64,000 nucleotides of DNA from Arthrobacter sp. ISL-95. Its GTDB lineage: Bacteria > Actinomycetota > Actinomycetes > Actinomycetales > Micrococcaceae. Position numbers and translations under genes: made by a program. Under the pieces are notes generated by a model. It saw nothing but the letters and a program-made list of their open reading frames with translations. It was not told where the DNA came from and did not search any database. Positions 24,679-33,681 of this stretch are shown piece by piece; the first letter of the stretch is position 1, and every line of letters begins with the position of its first letter. The stretch spans positions 865,571-929,570 of the forward strand of contig NZ_JAGGPR010000005.1 of assembly GCF_018613695.1 (NCBI RefSeq), in the 5' to 3' direction.

Positions 24679-25543
24679 CCTGAACCTCCCCGCAGCCCCC
24701 ATACGGGACATCCTGGAACGGGCGTTCGCGGAGGACGCACCCAACGGTGACATCACCTCGCAACTCCTGATCCCCGCCGACGCCCATGCCACCGCGGTGC
24801 TGAACGCACGCGTCCCCGGCGTCTTCAGCGGCGGTACCGTTTTCCGGGATGCCATGAAGCTCGTGGACCCGGGCACCGAGGTGGAACTGCTCCTCGCCGA
24901 CGGTGAAGCGTTCGACGCCGGAACCCACCTCGCCCGGGTCAGCGGCAGCGCCCGTTCGGTGCTGCTTGCCGAAAGGGTGGGCCTGAACCTGGTTCAACGC
25001 ATGAGTGCCATCGCCACCAAGACCGCGGAATTCGTGAGCTTGGTTGAAGGCACCCGTGCGCGCATCACCGACACCCGCAAAACCACCCCCGGCCTGCGTG
25101 TCCTGGAACGCTACGCGGTTCGCTGCGGCGGGGGAGCGAACCACCGCTACAGCCTCTCTGACGCCGTGCTGGCCAAGGACAACCATCTGGCCGTCATGAC
25201 CGGCGGCGACTCCGGCAAACTAACCGAGCTGCTGATCGCCGCTAAAGCACAGCTTGGCCACACCACGCACTTCGAAGTTGAAGTGGACCGGGCCGAGCAG
25301 ATCGAACCCGTGCTGGCCGCAGGCGTAGACACCATCATGCTGGACAATTTCTCCATCGAGGAGCTCCGTGCCGGGGTCAAACAGGTGGACGGTCGGGCCA
25401 TCGTGGAAGCCAGCGGCAACGTGAACATCAACACCGTCACCGAGATTGCTTCGGCAGGCGTGGATGTCATCTCCATTGGCGGACTGACCCACAGCGTGAG
25501 CGCCCTCGATCTGGGTCTCGACGTAGTTCTAGAGACAGCCTGA
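24671..25543 (+). CDS. nadC: Nicotinate-nucleotide pyrophosphorylase NadC
   Basis: A 290-residue quinolinate phosphoribosyltransferase, the third enzyme of NAD synthesis. Visible marks are the N-terminal ERAFAEDAPNGDITSQLL, the substrate loop TRKTTPGLRVLERYAVRCGG, HRYSLSDAVLAKDNH, EVEVDRAEQI and the closing ASGNVNINTVTEIASAGVD. It overlaps nadB by 8 bases (ATGACTAA) and is separated from the cysteine desulfurase gene by 7 bases, so it is in the middle of the operon. Confidence 0.95.
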   Translation: MTNLNLPAAPIRDILERAFAEDAPNGDITSQLLIPADAHATAVLNARVPGVFSGGTVFRDAMKLVDPGTEVELLLADGEAFDAGTHLARVSGSARSVLLAERVGLNLVQRMSAIATKTAEFVSLVEGTRARITDTRKTTPGLRVLERYAVRCGGGANHRYSLSDAVLAKDNHLAVMTGGDSGKLTELLIAAKAQLGHTTHFEVEVDRAEQIEPVLAAGVDTIMLDNFSIEELRAGVKQVDGRAIVEASGNVNINTVTEIASAGVDVISIGGLTHSVSALDLGLDVVLETA

Positions 25544-25550
25544 CCCTCCC

Positions 25551-26735
25551 ATGATCTTCCTCGACGCCGCAGCCACCACACCAGTACGCCGCGAAGCCCT
25601 TGAGGCCATGTGGCCTTACCTGAGCGGCGAGTTCGGCAACCCCTCCAGCCACCATGGCCTGGGCGAAACGGCAGCAGCTGGGCTCGCAGAGGCCCGGTCC
25701 GGCGTCGCAAAGGTCCTGAATTGCCGCGCAGGCGAGGTAACTTTCACCTCCGGCGGCACGGAAGCGGACAACCTTGCGGTTAAAGGCATAGCGCTGGCCC
25801 GGCAGGCGGCTGATTCTTCACTGAACCGGATAGTGATCAGCGCGATCGAGCATCCGGCGGTGGAAGAATCAGCCCGCTACCTGGAGCGAGTGCATGGATT
25901 TGTGGTTGACGTGCTCCCGGTGGATGGGGAGGGTCTGGTCGCCACTGATGACCTGCGGGCAGCGATAGGCCCCCAAACCGCTTTGGTAAGCATCATGTAC
26001 GCGAACAACGAGGTAGGAACAGTCCAGCCCATTGCAGCGCTGGCGGCAGTGGCCCGGGAACGCGGGGTGCCGTTCCACACTGACGCGGTGCAAGCCGCCG
26101 GGTGGTTGCCGCTGGACATCAAGGCGCTCGGCGTAGACGCCTTGAGTATTTCCGGGCACAAGCTCGGTGCGCCCAAAGGATCCGGTGTCTTGTTCACCAA
26201 AGGCCGTCTGCGGGTGGAGCCCCTTGTCCACGGTGGGGGCCAGGAGAGGGCGAAGCGCTCGGGCACCGAGAACGTGGCCGGGGCTGTAGCGCTGTCCACA
26301 GCGCTCAGGCTCTCACACGCCGAGCAGCCCGATCAGGCAGCCCGGGTTTCGGAACTCAGGGATCAGTTCATCCAGCGAATCCTCGCCACCGTACCTGACG
26401 CCTTGCTCACCGGACACCGCGTCCAGCGACTGCCCTCGGTAGCTTCTTTTTGCTTCCCCGGAACCAGCGGGGAGTCTGTGCTGCTCGAGCTGGAGCGGCT
26501 CGGCGTGGTGTGTTCCAGTGGCTCGGCCTGCGCGGCGGGATCCGATGCACCCTCGCCCGTGCTGGTGGCCCTTGGCATCGCCCGTGAAACTGCCCAGACG
26601 GCAGTGCGTTTCAGCTTCACCTCAACGGTCACCGGCGCCGAACTGGAACAGGCAGCCGCTGCCGTGGAAACCGCCGTCGGACGCGTCCGTAACCTGGCCG
26701 TCCCGCTACAGAGGCACCAACCACTGCCCGGGTGA
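25551..26735 (+). CDS. Cysteine desulfurase (NifS/IscS-like) of the nad operon
   Basis: A 394-residue PLP enzyme that takes sulfur from cysteine. It shows LDAAATTPVRREALEAMWPY at the front, the PLP lysine in SISGHKLGAPKG, and the catalytic cysteine loop SSGSACAAGSD near residue 330. It closes the nrtR-nadA-nadB-nadC cluster with a 7-base gap. Similar desulfurases sit in nad operons of other bacteria and are thought to supply the iron-sulfur cluster of NadA; that role here is inference from position. Confidence 0.9.
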   Translation: MIFLDAAATTPVRREALEAMWPYLSGEFGNPSSHHGLGETAAAGLAEARSGVAKVLNCRAGEVTFTSGGTEADNLAVKGIALARQAADSSLNRIVISAIEHPAVEESARYLERVHGFVVDVLPVDGEGLVATDDLRAAIGPQTALVSIMYANNEVGTVQPIAALAAVARERGVPFHTDAVQAAGWLPLDIKALGVDALSISGHKLGAPKGSGVLFTKGRLRVEPLVHGGGQERAKRSGTENVAGAVALSTALRLSHAEQPDQAARVSELRDQFIQRILATVPDALLTGHRVQRLPSVASFCFPGTSGESVLLELERLGVVCSSGSACAAGSDAPSPVLVALGIARETAQTAVRFSFTSTVTGAELEQAAAAVETAVGRVRNLAVPLQRHQPLPG

Positions 26736-27230
26736 TTAGACGTGCCGTGCGCGCCTGAAGATCCAATGCCGCAGCAGGGTAAACCTGACCCCCGTGGCCA
26801 CGAAACCGGACAACGTGGTGGTCCACAACTCCTCCGTAACCGTGGCTTCCGGACGCAGAAGATGCAACACACCCAAGCTCCCGCCGGTAATGATCAACGC
26901 GATGCCAATCACTATCACCCCACTGAGGTGGTCCTTCGCGCGCTTCTTACGGCCGGTGATTTTGAACGTCAGCCTGCGGTTCAGTGCCGTGTTCATCAAC
27001 GACGTCACAACCAGGGCAACAGCGTTGGCTAGCTGGGGATCAATCCATGGACGCAGCACAGCGTAAATGGCAAGCGAGCTCGCGGTGCACACGATTCCAA
27101 CGCCCGTGAAGCGGATCAGTTGCCGCACTACCGGGTACTTCAGGACGCCGCGGTGGCGCTTGCGCTGTGGCCGCGGGGGCTTTTGTGAGGGAGACGGGCG
27201 TAGCTCAGTGGCCTCCGCAGCTATCTCCAT
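26736..27230 (-). CDS. GtrA family membrane protein
   Basis: A 164-residue protein with a basic Pro/Arg-rich tail of about 30 residues and four hydrophobic segments; the first is FTGVGIVCTASSLAIYAVL and the last lies near the C-terminus with the ending HWIFRR. The pattern ALNRRLTF between segments 2 and 3 is characteristic of GtrA-like proteins, which flip or help export lipid-linked sugars. Its stop abuts that of the cysteine desulfurase on the other strand. It follows the fumarylacetoacetate hydrolase gene with an 18-base gap and may be cotranscribed. Confidence 0.82.
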   Translation of the reverse strand: MEIAAEATELRPSPSQKPPRPQRKRHRGVLKYPVVRQLIRFTGVGIVCTASSLAIYAVLRPWIDPQLANAVALVVTSLMNTALNRRLTFKITGRKKRAKDHLSGVIVIGIALIITGGSLGVLHLLRPEATVTEELWTTTLSGFVATGVRFTLLRHWIFRRARHV

Positions 27231-27248
27231 GGACTTAAGCCTGACACA

Positions 27249-28127
27249 CTATGCGGACTGCTGTTCCAGTCGAAGCGTCGTGACGGGGTTGTGTAGCTCG
27301 CCGATTCCTTCCACACGGCACACTACGGTGTCTCCTGGTTGGATTCGGGCGCATTCAGCAGGGAACCCTGTGAGCACGAGGTCGCCGGGCTGGAGGGTCA
27401 TAAATGAGCTCAAATAGACCAGAATCTCATTCACTTTCCAGCCAAGGTCCGCTGAACTGGCTGTCCTCAGGGCTTTGCTGTTGTGGACTATGCCGATTTC
27501 AAGGTTCGAATCATCCAGGTCCGTGACCATCCACGGGCCGGCGGGAGTGAAAGTGTCCTGGCTCTTGGCGCTAATCCACAACTCGTCGCTCTTCTGGAGG
27601 TCGCGGGCGGAGACGTCGTTGCCGATGGTGTATCCCAGAATTGCCGACCTCGCCGTTTCCAAGGTCAAGCCACGGGCGGCCCGGCCGACGACGACGGTCA
27701 GTTCAGCTTCCGGGTCAACGTAACCAACGGTGGAGCTCAGCTGGATTGCTTCTCCGGGTCCGATCACGCTGGAGGCCGCTTTATGGAAGGCCTGTGGCGG
27801 CAGGGCCCGGCCTGGTTGCCCGGTGTTGTGCGCCATGCCGAAGACGTTCACTGGTACTGAGGGAGCCAGGAAAGTAAACGCATCCTGGCTGACCACGGCC
27901 CCGAGCTCCCATCCGTTCCTGGCCGGGCTGTTGGCATTTGCCCTCGACGCCGGGAAAGGGGACTCCACCACGGTCCAGCGGGTGCCTTCCACGGAGTCGA
28001 AGTCCTGGGCGTCGTTAACCACGAAGAATTGCTCGTCAGGAGACTGGCGGGCCAAAGCCAGGCCGCCCTCCGAAGGCGCCGGGATGGGCCGGACACGGGC
28101 GATGCGACGGGAAAGAGGCGAAGTCAT
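27249..28127 (-). CDS. Fumarylacetoacetate hydrolase family protein
   Basis: A 292-residue FAH-fold enzyme. The C-terminal catalytic region contains VDPEAELTVVVGR (two metal-binding glutamates), GYTIGNDVSARDLQ (metal-binding aspartate), and the closing PGDLVLTGFPAE and GDTVVCRVEGIGEL. The family cleaves or isomerises beta-diketo and related acids. AGGA stands 8 bases before the ATG. It lies upstream of the GtrA gene on the same strand. The substrate cannot be told. Confidence 0.85.
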   Translation of the reverse strand: MTSPLSRRIARVRPIPAPSEGGLALARQSPDEQFFVVNDAQDFDSVEGTRWTVVESPFPASRANANSPARNGWELGAVVSQDAFTFLAPSVPVNVFGMAHNTGQPGRALPPQAFHKAASSVIGPGEAIQLSSTVGYVDPEAELTVVVGRAARGLTLETARSAILGYTIGNDVSARDLQKSDELWISAKSQDTFTPAGPWMVTDLDDSNLEIGIVHNSKALRTASSADLGWKVNEILVYLSSFMTLQPGDLVLTGFPAECARIQPGDTVVCRVEGIGELHNPVTTLRLEQQSA

Positions 28128-28322
28128 GATGACATCCTACGTCCTCACTGAGAGCAGCCCTGTGTTGTGTGGCCCGCTTTACGCCCCGGCAGGAATTTTT
28201 GGGGCGCAGAGCGGGCCTCACAACGCATTGGTGAAGGTGAATTGCTCACAGGCCGGTGACGCCTTTTTCCCGTGCCGTGCAACATCACAATGGCCGTGGA
28301 GGAAGAACACAGGACCTGGGCT

Positions 28323-28328
28323 TAAAAT
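28323..28328 (+). promoter_or_regulatory. -10 box of the SLC13/ArsB-like gene (leaderless)
   Basis: TAAAAT is followed after 7 bases by ATG 28336. No ribosome site is present, so the transcript probably begins at the start codon. Confidence 0.5.
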
Positions 28329-28335
28329 CCGTTCC

Positions 28336-29532
28336 ATGCGTCTGGCGATCATCGGGTTGGTCCTCCTCGTGGCTGGTGGGATCACCGTGGCCACGGGTGT
28401 CCTGCCCTGGCAGGATGTGGCGGCCCTGGTGCACCGGGTGGCGCCCATCCTGGGCTTCGTCGTTGCCATGACGGTGGTGACCGAGCTTGTCAGCGAAGCC
28501 GGAGCTTTCCGATGGATTGCGCGCCATCTGCGCGGCTGGGGGCGGGGCCGAAGCGTCCTGCTGTGGTTGCTCTTGGCCCTGTTTGCCACGCTGAGCACTG
28601 TCTTCCTTTCGCTGGATACGACGGCGGTGCTCCTCACCCCGGTGGTGGTCACCGTTGCCCGCCAAGCGGGCCTCCCCGTACTGCCATTCGCCCTGACCAC
28701 TGTTTGGCTGGCCAATACGGCCAGTTTGTTGCTTCCGATCTCCAATCTCACCAACCTCTTGGCGCAACATAACTTGGGCGGCATCAGTCCCGCACAATTC
28801 GCCCAACTGATGTGGGCGCCGTCGTTGGCCGCTGTTCTGGTTCCTTTGGCCTTCATAGCGGTCCTCTTTCGGCGCGAACTGCGCAAGTCCTACGCCCTTG
28901 ATTCCGCCCGACCGGTCCTAACACCTTCATCCACGGCCGGAACGGACAGAGTCCTGCTGACGGGCAGTGCGACTGTCCTGGTGTTGCTCCTTCCGGCCCT
29001 CATATCCGGTGCCGCAATATGGATTCCTGCCGCCGCGGCAGCAGCGATCCTGGCGGTCATGTTCGCCATTCGGCGCCCCAAGGTACTCAAGCTGACACTG
29101 ATTCCGTGGTCCCTGCTGCTGTTCACCTGCGGACTTTTCCTGGTGGTTGAGGCAACGCAATACCTCGGTGCGTCCCGTCTGCTTGGGCAGGTGGCTGGCG
29201 AAGGCAGCGGGTTTGTTGAGCTGCTGAGGTTGGCCATGACCGGTGCCCTCGGGTCCAATGTGGTCAACAACCTCCCGGCTTACCTTCTGGCCGAGCCTTT
29301 GGCAGGAAGCCCGGAGCGTATGGCAGCGCTGTTGGTAGGAGTGAATGCTGGCCCCTTGATCACGCCGTGGGCTTCTCTGGCTACGCTGTTGTGGCATGAC
29401 CGGCTGGTACGGATGAACGTGCTGATCAAGTGGAAGGGGTACGCGGTTTTCGGCGTGATGGTGGCGCCCCTGACAATTCTGGCGGCAGTAGCCGCGCTGG
29501 CAGTTTTTGGCCCTGGCGGACTGTTGGGTTAG
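28336..29532 (+). CDS. SLC13/ArsB-like anion transporter
   Basis: A 398-residue carrier with about 10-12 membrane segments. Two similar membrane halves have the motifs SLDTTAVLLTPVVV and, near the end, GALGSNVVNNLPAYL, as in the ArsB/NhaD/SLC13 group, in which paired Asn-Leu-Pro motifs bind the anion. The frame is open 600 bases upstream, but those residues are antisense to the FAH gene; ATG 28336 is chosen with its -10 box. Its stop overlaps the DUF1684 gene on the opposite strand. The substrate could be arsenite, a dicarboxylate or another anion; no arsenic gene is nearby. Confidence 0.8.
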   Translation: MRLAIIGLVLLVAGGITVATGVLPWQDVAALVHRVAPILGFVVAMTVVTELVSEAGAFRWIARHLRGWGRGRSVLLWLLLALFATLSTVFLSLDTTAVLLTPVVVTVARQAGLPVLPFALTTVWLANTASLLLPISNLTNLLAQHNLGGISPAQFAQLMWAPSLAAVLVPLAFIAVLFRRELRKSYALDSARPVLTPSSTAGTDRVLLTGSATVLVLLLPALISGAAIWIPAAAAAAILAVMFAIRRPKVLKLTLIPWSLLLFTCGLFLVVEATQYLGASRLLGQVAGEGSGFVELLRLAMTGALGSNVVNNLPAYLLAEPLAGSPERMAALLVGVNAGPLITPWASLATLLWHDRLVRMNVLIKWKGYAVFGVMVAPLTILAAVAALAVFGPGGLLG

Positions 29533-30197
29533 CCCAGGTAGAGCTCTCCCACGGGCACTTCGGCCTCCAAACGGTTGGCTGGTCCGGCCAATGGGCACGC
29601 CCAGGCTTCGTTGTAGGCGCACGACGGGTTGTAGGCAAAGTTGAAGTCCAGAACGAACTCTTGTTCATCGCCGGCTCCCCGCGTCCCATGAAACGAGCCC
29701 TTGACCGTGTCCAGCAGATACCGGCCTGCTCCGTAGCTTCCGCCGTCCTTGCCGGCCGTTGCATCCCGGAAGGGCACAAAGATGCCGCCACCATAGCTTC
29801 GTAAACGCCACGCAGCCAACGAACCCAACCCGGGCAGCACAAAGGTGCCGATCCTGGCGAAAGGGACAACGCCGTCAGTGCCCGTCCGGACGTTCATCTC
29901 CTGTCCGGCTCCTTCGGGTGAAAGGGCGGCGTACCGCCGGAAGGAGGGATCGTAGTCAGCTGTTCGCAGTCCGGAAAAGGAGGCCTTCACTTCGGCCGTC
30001 AGCGCTGAAGCAGGATGCGTAGCAAACATCAGATCCCGTTCCTGCCGCCAAAACACATGGGCGTCGAACGGGTTCGTGGCTGCTAGTTGACGCACCTTGT
30101 CGTAGAGAGCGAACGTCCGCAGGCGCCAGTCGGCAATATCAACCGCTGACATGGTGGGGATATCGTCCTCGAAATAGTCCTGCTGATCGGGAGCCAT
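29529..30197 (-). CDS. DUF1684 family protein
   Basis: A 222-residue soluble protein. The N-terminal part holds the pattern HVFWRQERDLMFATHPASAL and the C-terminal end DFNFAYNPSCAYNEAW, two conserved stretches of DUF1684 proteins. The family is common in actinobacteria, and no activity is assigned. ATG 30197 lies 6 bases after TAGGCT on the minus strand, so translation is probably leaderless. It is divergent from a lipoprotein gene with only 54 bases between starts and converges with the SLC13/ArsB-like gene. Confidence 0.85.
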   Translation of the reverse strand: MAPDQQDYFEDDIPTMSAVDIADWRLRTFALYDKVRQLAATNPFDAHVFWRQERDLMFATHPASALTAEVKASFSGLRTADYDPSFRRYAALSPEGAGQEMNVRTGTDGVVPFARIGTFVLPGLGSLAAWRLRSYGGGIFVPFRDATAGKDGGSYGAGRYLLDTVKGSFHGTRGAGDEQEFVLDFNFAYNPSCAYNEAWACPLAGPANRLEAEVPVGELYLG

Positions 30198-30203
30198 ACC
30201 CTC

Positions 30204-30245
30204 AGCCTAGTCCTGTGCGTGTCGCGGTACTGCCGCCGATAGGCT
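30204..30245. promoter_or_regulatory. Back-to-back leaderless promoters
   Basis: TAGGCT on the minus strand (30204-30209) precedes ATG 30197 by 6 bases; TAGGCT on the plus strand (30240-30245) precedes ATG 30252 by 6 bases. The two divergent promoters use the same -10 sequence and spacing, and their -35 regions must overlap. Confidence 0.55.
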
Positions 30246-30251
30246 GTGATC

Positions 30252-31133
30252 ATGAAGGGCATCCTTAACCTGCGCTGCACCCCAAGTCGGCTGGCCGCCC
30301 TGGCAATGGCGGTCACCGTCCTCGTCGGCACGGCCGCCTGCTCCGCCGAAAACAAGGGCCCCCAAGTCACGTCCACGGATGCCTCCCGGCCAAACAGTTC
30401 GGAATCGGGAACGGCGACACCGGAAAGCGCGACGCCGGCGACGGGCACCGCGGCGGGTTCACCCTCCGCAACACCCGGCGAATCAACAGGCGCCAGCGAA
30501 TCTCCAGGCACCGCCAGCGCTTCGGCCAGCTCCGGGGCGAGTCCAGTGGCAACGGCGGTGTCGTGGAAAACCTACACGGACTCCGCCGGAACCGTCAGCT
30601 TCGAACTACCCCAAGAGTGGATTGCCCAATCGGGGACCCCTGAGGCGGGGGCCTTGGCCAACGCTGTCAAGGTAGAGGTCAAGGATGCTGACGGCCGCTA
30701 CATTGCCACGCTTCAAACCGGCCTGCCTCCCGCACCGCCTGTAACCTGCCCCGCCGGGCAGGCTCGCCCTTACGTGGTGATCAGCAGTGTGCCCTTGGAC
30801 GTCCCGCACTCGGATGGCCCGGACACCATTGACCCGCGAGTGGTTTTCCGCGTGGTGCAAGGCTATAAATTCTTCGGCTCCTTCGGCGTCACCAACATGG
30901 TGGCGGGAGTGGACGGGCAGTCCTGCGAGCTGCGGAACCGGGTTCAGGGCCCTGCCGGAAAGGGAGATATTTCCTTCGGGGATGTCCCGGCGATCCATGC
31001 CTTCGCCGCTGATGAGAAGGTGGCCCCGGCCAAGACTTTCGATACCTTGGACCTGGCTGCGAAGTATGCGGTCCATGGTTCTGAGTTCGCCAATGTCCAG
31101 CGGATGCTACTGTCTCTGAAGGTCAATCTGTAG
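30252..31133 (+). CDS. Predicted lipoprotein of unknown function
   Basis: A 293-residue exported protein. Residues 1-30 are a signal peptide ending in the lipobox-like TAAC (Cys30); the -3 residue is Thr, which is less usual. Residues 31-95 are a low-complexity Ser/Thr/Ala/Pro linker, then a folded domain with a hydrophobic-polar pattern (VSFELPQEWIAQSG) recalling surface lipoproteins that use photosystem-like or PsbP-type folds, though the match is weak. No other family was recognised. It is divergent from the DUF1684 gene, and the start lies 6 bases after a TAGGCT box. Confidence 0.7.
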   Translation: MKGILNLRCTPSRLAALAMAVTVLVGTAACSAENKGPQVTSTDASRPNSSESGTATPESATPATGTAAGSPSATPGESTGASESPGTASASASSGASPVATAVSWKTYTDSAGTVSFELPQEWIAQSGTPEAGALANAVKVEVKDADGRYIATLQTGLPPAPPVTCPAGQARPYVVISSVPLDVPHSDGPDTIDPRVVFRVVQGYKFFGSFGVTNMVAGVDGQSCELRNRVQGPAGKGDISFGDVPAIHAFAADEKVAPAKTFDTLDLAAKYAVHGSEFANVQRMLLSLKVNL

Positions 31134-31203
31134 CCCTGCGATTGGCTGATCCACCCACACGGCGGCGATGGGGGCTGCCCGCCGCAACCCACCCCGGAGA
31201 TCA

Positions 31204-32010
31204 ATGGAACGCAATGTTGCTGCCTCGCTCGTTTTCAAGACCGCAGCCAACACCAAGGTGGCCATGGCCATAGCCGTGGCGAATAATCGTGGTTACGATT
31301 CTGTGGCGGAAACCCTGTCCATCACCAGTGCGGGTACCGAGGTTCCTTTTGCCGAACTCAGCGACCACCACGGTGGCCGCTTTCATTACCTGGAATTCAC
31401 CGAGCCGACCGAGGTGACAGTGGACTATCGGGCAACGGTTCATGGCTTTGGGGAGCCGGACATGTCCAGTCCGATGGAACTGATCAGGTACGTCAGGCCC
31501 AGCCGGTATGCGGAGTCGGACCGGTTGCTGCCCACCTCCTACGCGGAGTTCGGAAGCCTGCACGGTGGCGAACTGCTCCATGCAGTCCGTAATTGGGTGA
31601 ACGGGGAACTGCGATACGTGAGCGGGTCCTCCCGGGGGACTGATGGAGCTGTGGAAACCTTGCTTCACCGCAAAGGCGTGTGCCGTGACTTCGCCCACCT
31701 TGCCATTGCCCTCTTGCGGTCCAAGGATGTCCCTGCGCGTTTGGCTGCCGTGTATGCCCCCGGGTTGAGCCCCATGGATTTCCACGCTGTTGCCGAGGCA
31801 CACATCAACGGAGCTTGGCACATCATCGATCCCACCGGTCTCGCGCCCCGCGAATCCATGCTCCGCATTACCGCCGGGCGGGACTCTGCGGATACGGCGT
31901 TCCTGTCCACCGTTGGCGGCAGCCTGACCCTGAAGACACTCAAAGTCAGTGCCTCGGTCAATGGAGAGCTCCCGGTAGAGAACCCCCGGGAGCTCATCAG
32001 CTTGCGTTAG
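31204..32010 (+). CDS. Transglutaminase-like cysteine protease family protein
   Basis: A 268-residue protein with a transglutaminase core. The catalytic Cys is in RKGVCRDFAHLAIAL, the His in DFHAVAEA, and the Asp in WHIIDPTGL; together they complete the Cys-His-Asp triad of the family. An N-terminal beta-rich domain (about 1-110) precedes the core, as in proteins that begin with a transglutaminase N-terminal bundle. The start ATG 31204 has GGAG 4 bases upstream. No signal peptide is present, so it is cytosolic. It converges with the MarR gene, overlapping by four bases. Confidence 0.85.
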   Translation: MERNVAASLVFKTAANTKVAMAIAVANNRGYDSVAETLSITSAGTEVPFAELSDHHGGRFHYLEFTEPTEVTVDYRATVHGFGEPDMSSPMELIRYVRPSRYAESDRLLPTSYAEFGSLHGGELLHAVRNWVNGELRYVSGSSRGTDGAVETLLHRKGVCRDFAHLAIALLRSKDVPARLAAVYAPGLSPMDFHAVAEAHINGAWHIIDPTGLAPRESMLRITAGRDSADTAFLSTVGGSLTLKTLKVSASVNGELPVENPRELISLR

Positions 32011-32468
32011 TGTCCGGCGACGGAAGCGCGGAGTTTCTCCGTCAGCCGCAGAAGCTCCTGTTGCTCATGGGCTGTAAGCGCAGGCGCCACCAAGTTGGCG
32101 ATGTCCCGCACATGTTCACGGCCGATGGTTTTTTGGAGCTCGCTGCCGGCTTCGGTGAGTGAGAGCAGGACCCCTCGGCCGTCGTCGGGCGCAGTTGTCC
32201 GTTCCACCAAACCGCGTTTCTCCAAGCGGTCTACCAAGCGACTCAGGCTGGACTGGCTCAGCAGGACTTTGTCGTTGATTTCGTTGAGTCGAAGCTGACC
32301 CGAAGGGCATTTGGACAACGTAAAGAGGACATCGTATTCCTTGACAGGAAGGGTCTTGAACGCTGGTCCCGACTGGAGCTTCCGCATCACCGCCACCTGG
32401 GAGCGGAACAACGACTCCCAGGTTTCGGCGGCGAGGCGAACGGCGGAGGACGCCGAGGGGCTGGACAT
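32007..32468 (-). CDS. MarR family transcriptional regulator (with LLM oxidoreductase)
   Basis: A 153-residue MarR regulator: a dimerisation helix, then the winged helix with RLNEINDKVLLSQSSLSRLVDRLEKRGLVERTTAPDDGRGV, in which the Asp-Asp-Gly-Arg wing is typical. Its start codon overlaps the LLM oxidoreductase stop by one base (TGATG), so the two form an operon and are probably coregulated. An ATGCA-TT-TGCAT dyad in front of the oxidoreductase is a candidate autoregulatory site. Confidence 0.88.
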   Translation of the reverse strand: MSSPSASSAVRLAAETWESLFRSQVAVMRKLQSGPAFKTLPVKEYDVLFTLSKCPSGQLRLNEINDKVLLSQSSLSRLVDRLEKRGLVERTTAPDDGRGVLLSLTEAGSELQKTIGREHVRDIANLVAPALTAHEQQELLRLTEKLRASVAGH

Positions 32469-33592
32469 CAGGCGTCCTGCCCCGCAGTACCCGCGGTAGC
32501 GGATTCACTGACCTTGGCTTCCAATGCTGCGGCAACGCGTGAGGCGTGCGTCGGTGCGTCCGGCACGTGCGCAGGCTTCATGGCGGCGTATTCCTTGCGA
32601 AGTACCGGCAAGACTTCCTCGCCGAAGAGGTCCAGCTGTTCCAGAACCGTCTTCAGGGGCAGGCCGGCATGGTCAATCAGGAACAGCTGCCGCTGGTAGT
32701 CACCGAAGGCCTCGCGGAACGTCAGGGTCTTCTCGATGACTTCCTGCGGGCTGCCCACGGTCAGCGGAGTCTGTGAGGTGAAGTCCTCCAAGGACGGTCC
32801 GTGTCCGTAGACGGGTGCGTTGTCGAAGTAGGGGCGGAATTCCTTCACCGCATCCTGGGAGTTCTTCCTCATGAAGAACTGACCGCCAAGGCCAACAATT
32901 GCCTGATCAGCCGTGCCGTGTCCGTAGTGCTCGTAGCGCTCACGGTACAGGCCGATCAGCTGCTGGTAGTGCTCCTTGGGCCAGAAGATGTTGTTGGCGA
33001 AGAAACCGTCCCCGTAGTAGGCGGCGACTTCCGCGATCTGCGGTGTGCGGATGGAGCCATGCCAGACGAGGGGGGCGACGTCGTCGAGCGGACGCGGCGT
33101 GGAGGTGAAGTTCTGCAGGGGTGTACGGAACTTGCCGGACCAGTTGACAGTGTCTTCATCCCACAGCTTGCGCAGGAGGCTGTAGTTCTCGATCGCGAGC
33201 TCGATGCCGTCCTGGATGTTCTTGCCGAACCAGGGGTACACCGGCGCAGTGTTGCCACGGCCGAGGACCAAATCCACGCGGCCATCTGAGAGGTGCTGGA
33301 GCATGGCGAAGTCTTCAGCGATCTTGACCGGATCATTGGTGGTGATCAGGGTAGTTGCCGTTGACAACGTGATGCGCTCGGTCTGGGCTGCGATGTAAGC
33401 CAGAGTGGTGGTGGGGGAGGAGGAGAAGAAGGGCCGGTTGTGGTGCTCGCCGAGGGCGTACACGTCCATGCCGATTTCTTCGACCTTCTTGGCGATGGCG
33501 ACGGAGGCCTTGATGCGCTCGTTTTCCGTGGGCGTGCGGCCCGTGGTGGGGTCAGTGGTGATGTCGCTGACGCTGAATACGCCGATCTGCAT
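32468..33592 (-). CDS. LLM class flavin-dependent oxidoreductase
   Basis: A 374-residue luciferase-like monooxygenase. The barrel start IGVFSVSDITTDPTTGRTP and conserved ALGEHHNRPFFSSSPTTTLAYI, SDGRVDLVLGRGN and YYGDGFFANNIFWP are seen. Flavin (FMN or F420) is expected as cofactor. The start ATG 33592 has GGGAGAAAGG upstream. It is followed immediately by a MarR regulator. The substrate may be a small organic compound such as an alkanesulfonate or aldehyde, but this is not determinable. Confidence 0.88.
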   Translation of the reverse strand: MQIGVFSVSDITTDPTTGRTPTENERIKASVAIAKKVEEIGMDVYALGEHHNRPFFSSSPTTTLAYIAAQTERITLSTATTLITTNDPVKIAEDFAMLQHLSDGRVDLVLGRGNTAPVYPWFGKNIQDGIELAIENYSLLRKLWDEDTVNWSGKFRTPLQNFTSTPRPLDDVAPLVWHGSIRTPQIAEVAAYYGDGFFANNIFWPKEHYQQLIGLYRERYEHYGHGTADQAIVGLGGQFFMRKNSQDAVKEFRPYFDNAPVYGHGPSLEDFTSQTPLTVGSPQEVIEKTLTFREAFGDYQRQLFLIDHAGLPLKTVLEQLDLFGEEVLPVLRKEYAAMKPAHVPDAPTHASRVAAALEAKVSESATAGTAGQDA

Positions 33593-33634
33593 GATGTGCC
33601 TTTCTCCCTGCCCGAAGTCCCGGGCTCTGTAAAC

Positions 33635-33663
33635 AGTGTACCTCAAACTAGATGCATTTGCAT
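33635..33663 (-). promoter_or_regulatory. Promoter and dyad of the LLM-MarR operon
   Basis: TACACT on the minus strand (33635-33640) is a possible -10 box. About 11 bases farther upstream is the dyad ATGCA-TT-TGCAT (33652-33663), which would cover the -35 region. It is a plausible MarR operator. Confidence 0.5.
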
Positions 33664-33681
33664 GTATCGATACCTGTAACA

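Noticed and set aside
27730..28335. 200-residue extension of the SLC13-like protein
   Set aside because: It would be antisense to the FAH hydrolase gene; the conserved membrane protein starts at 28336.
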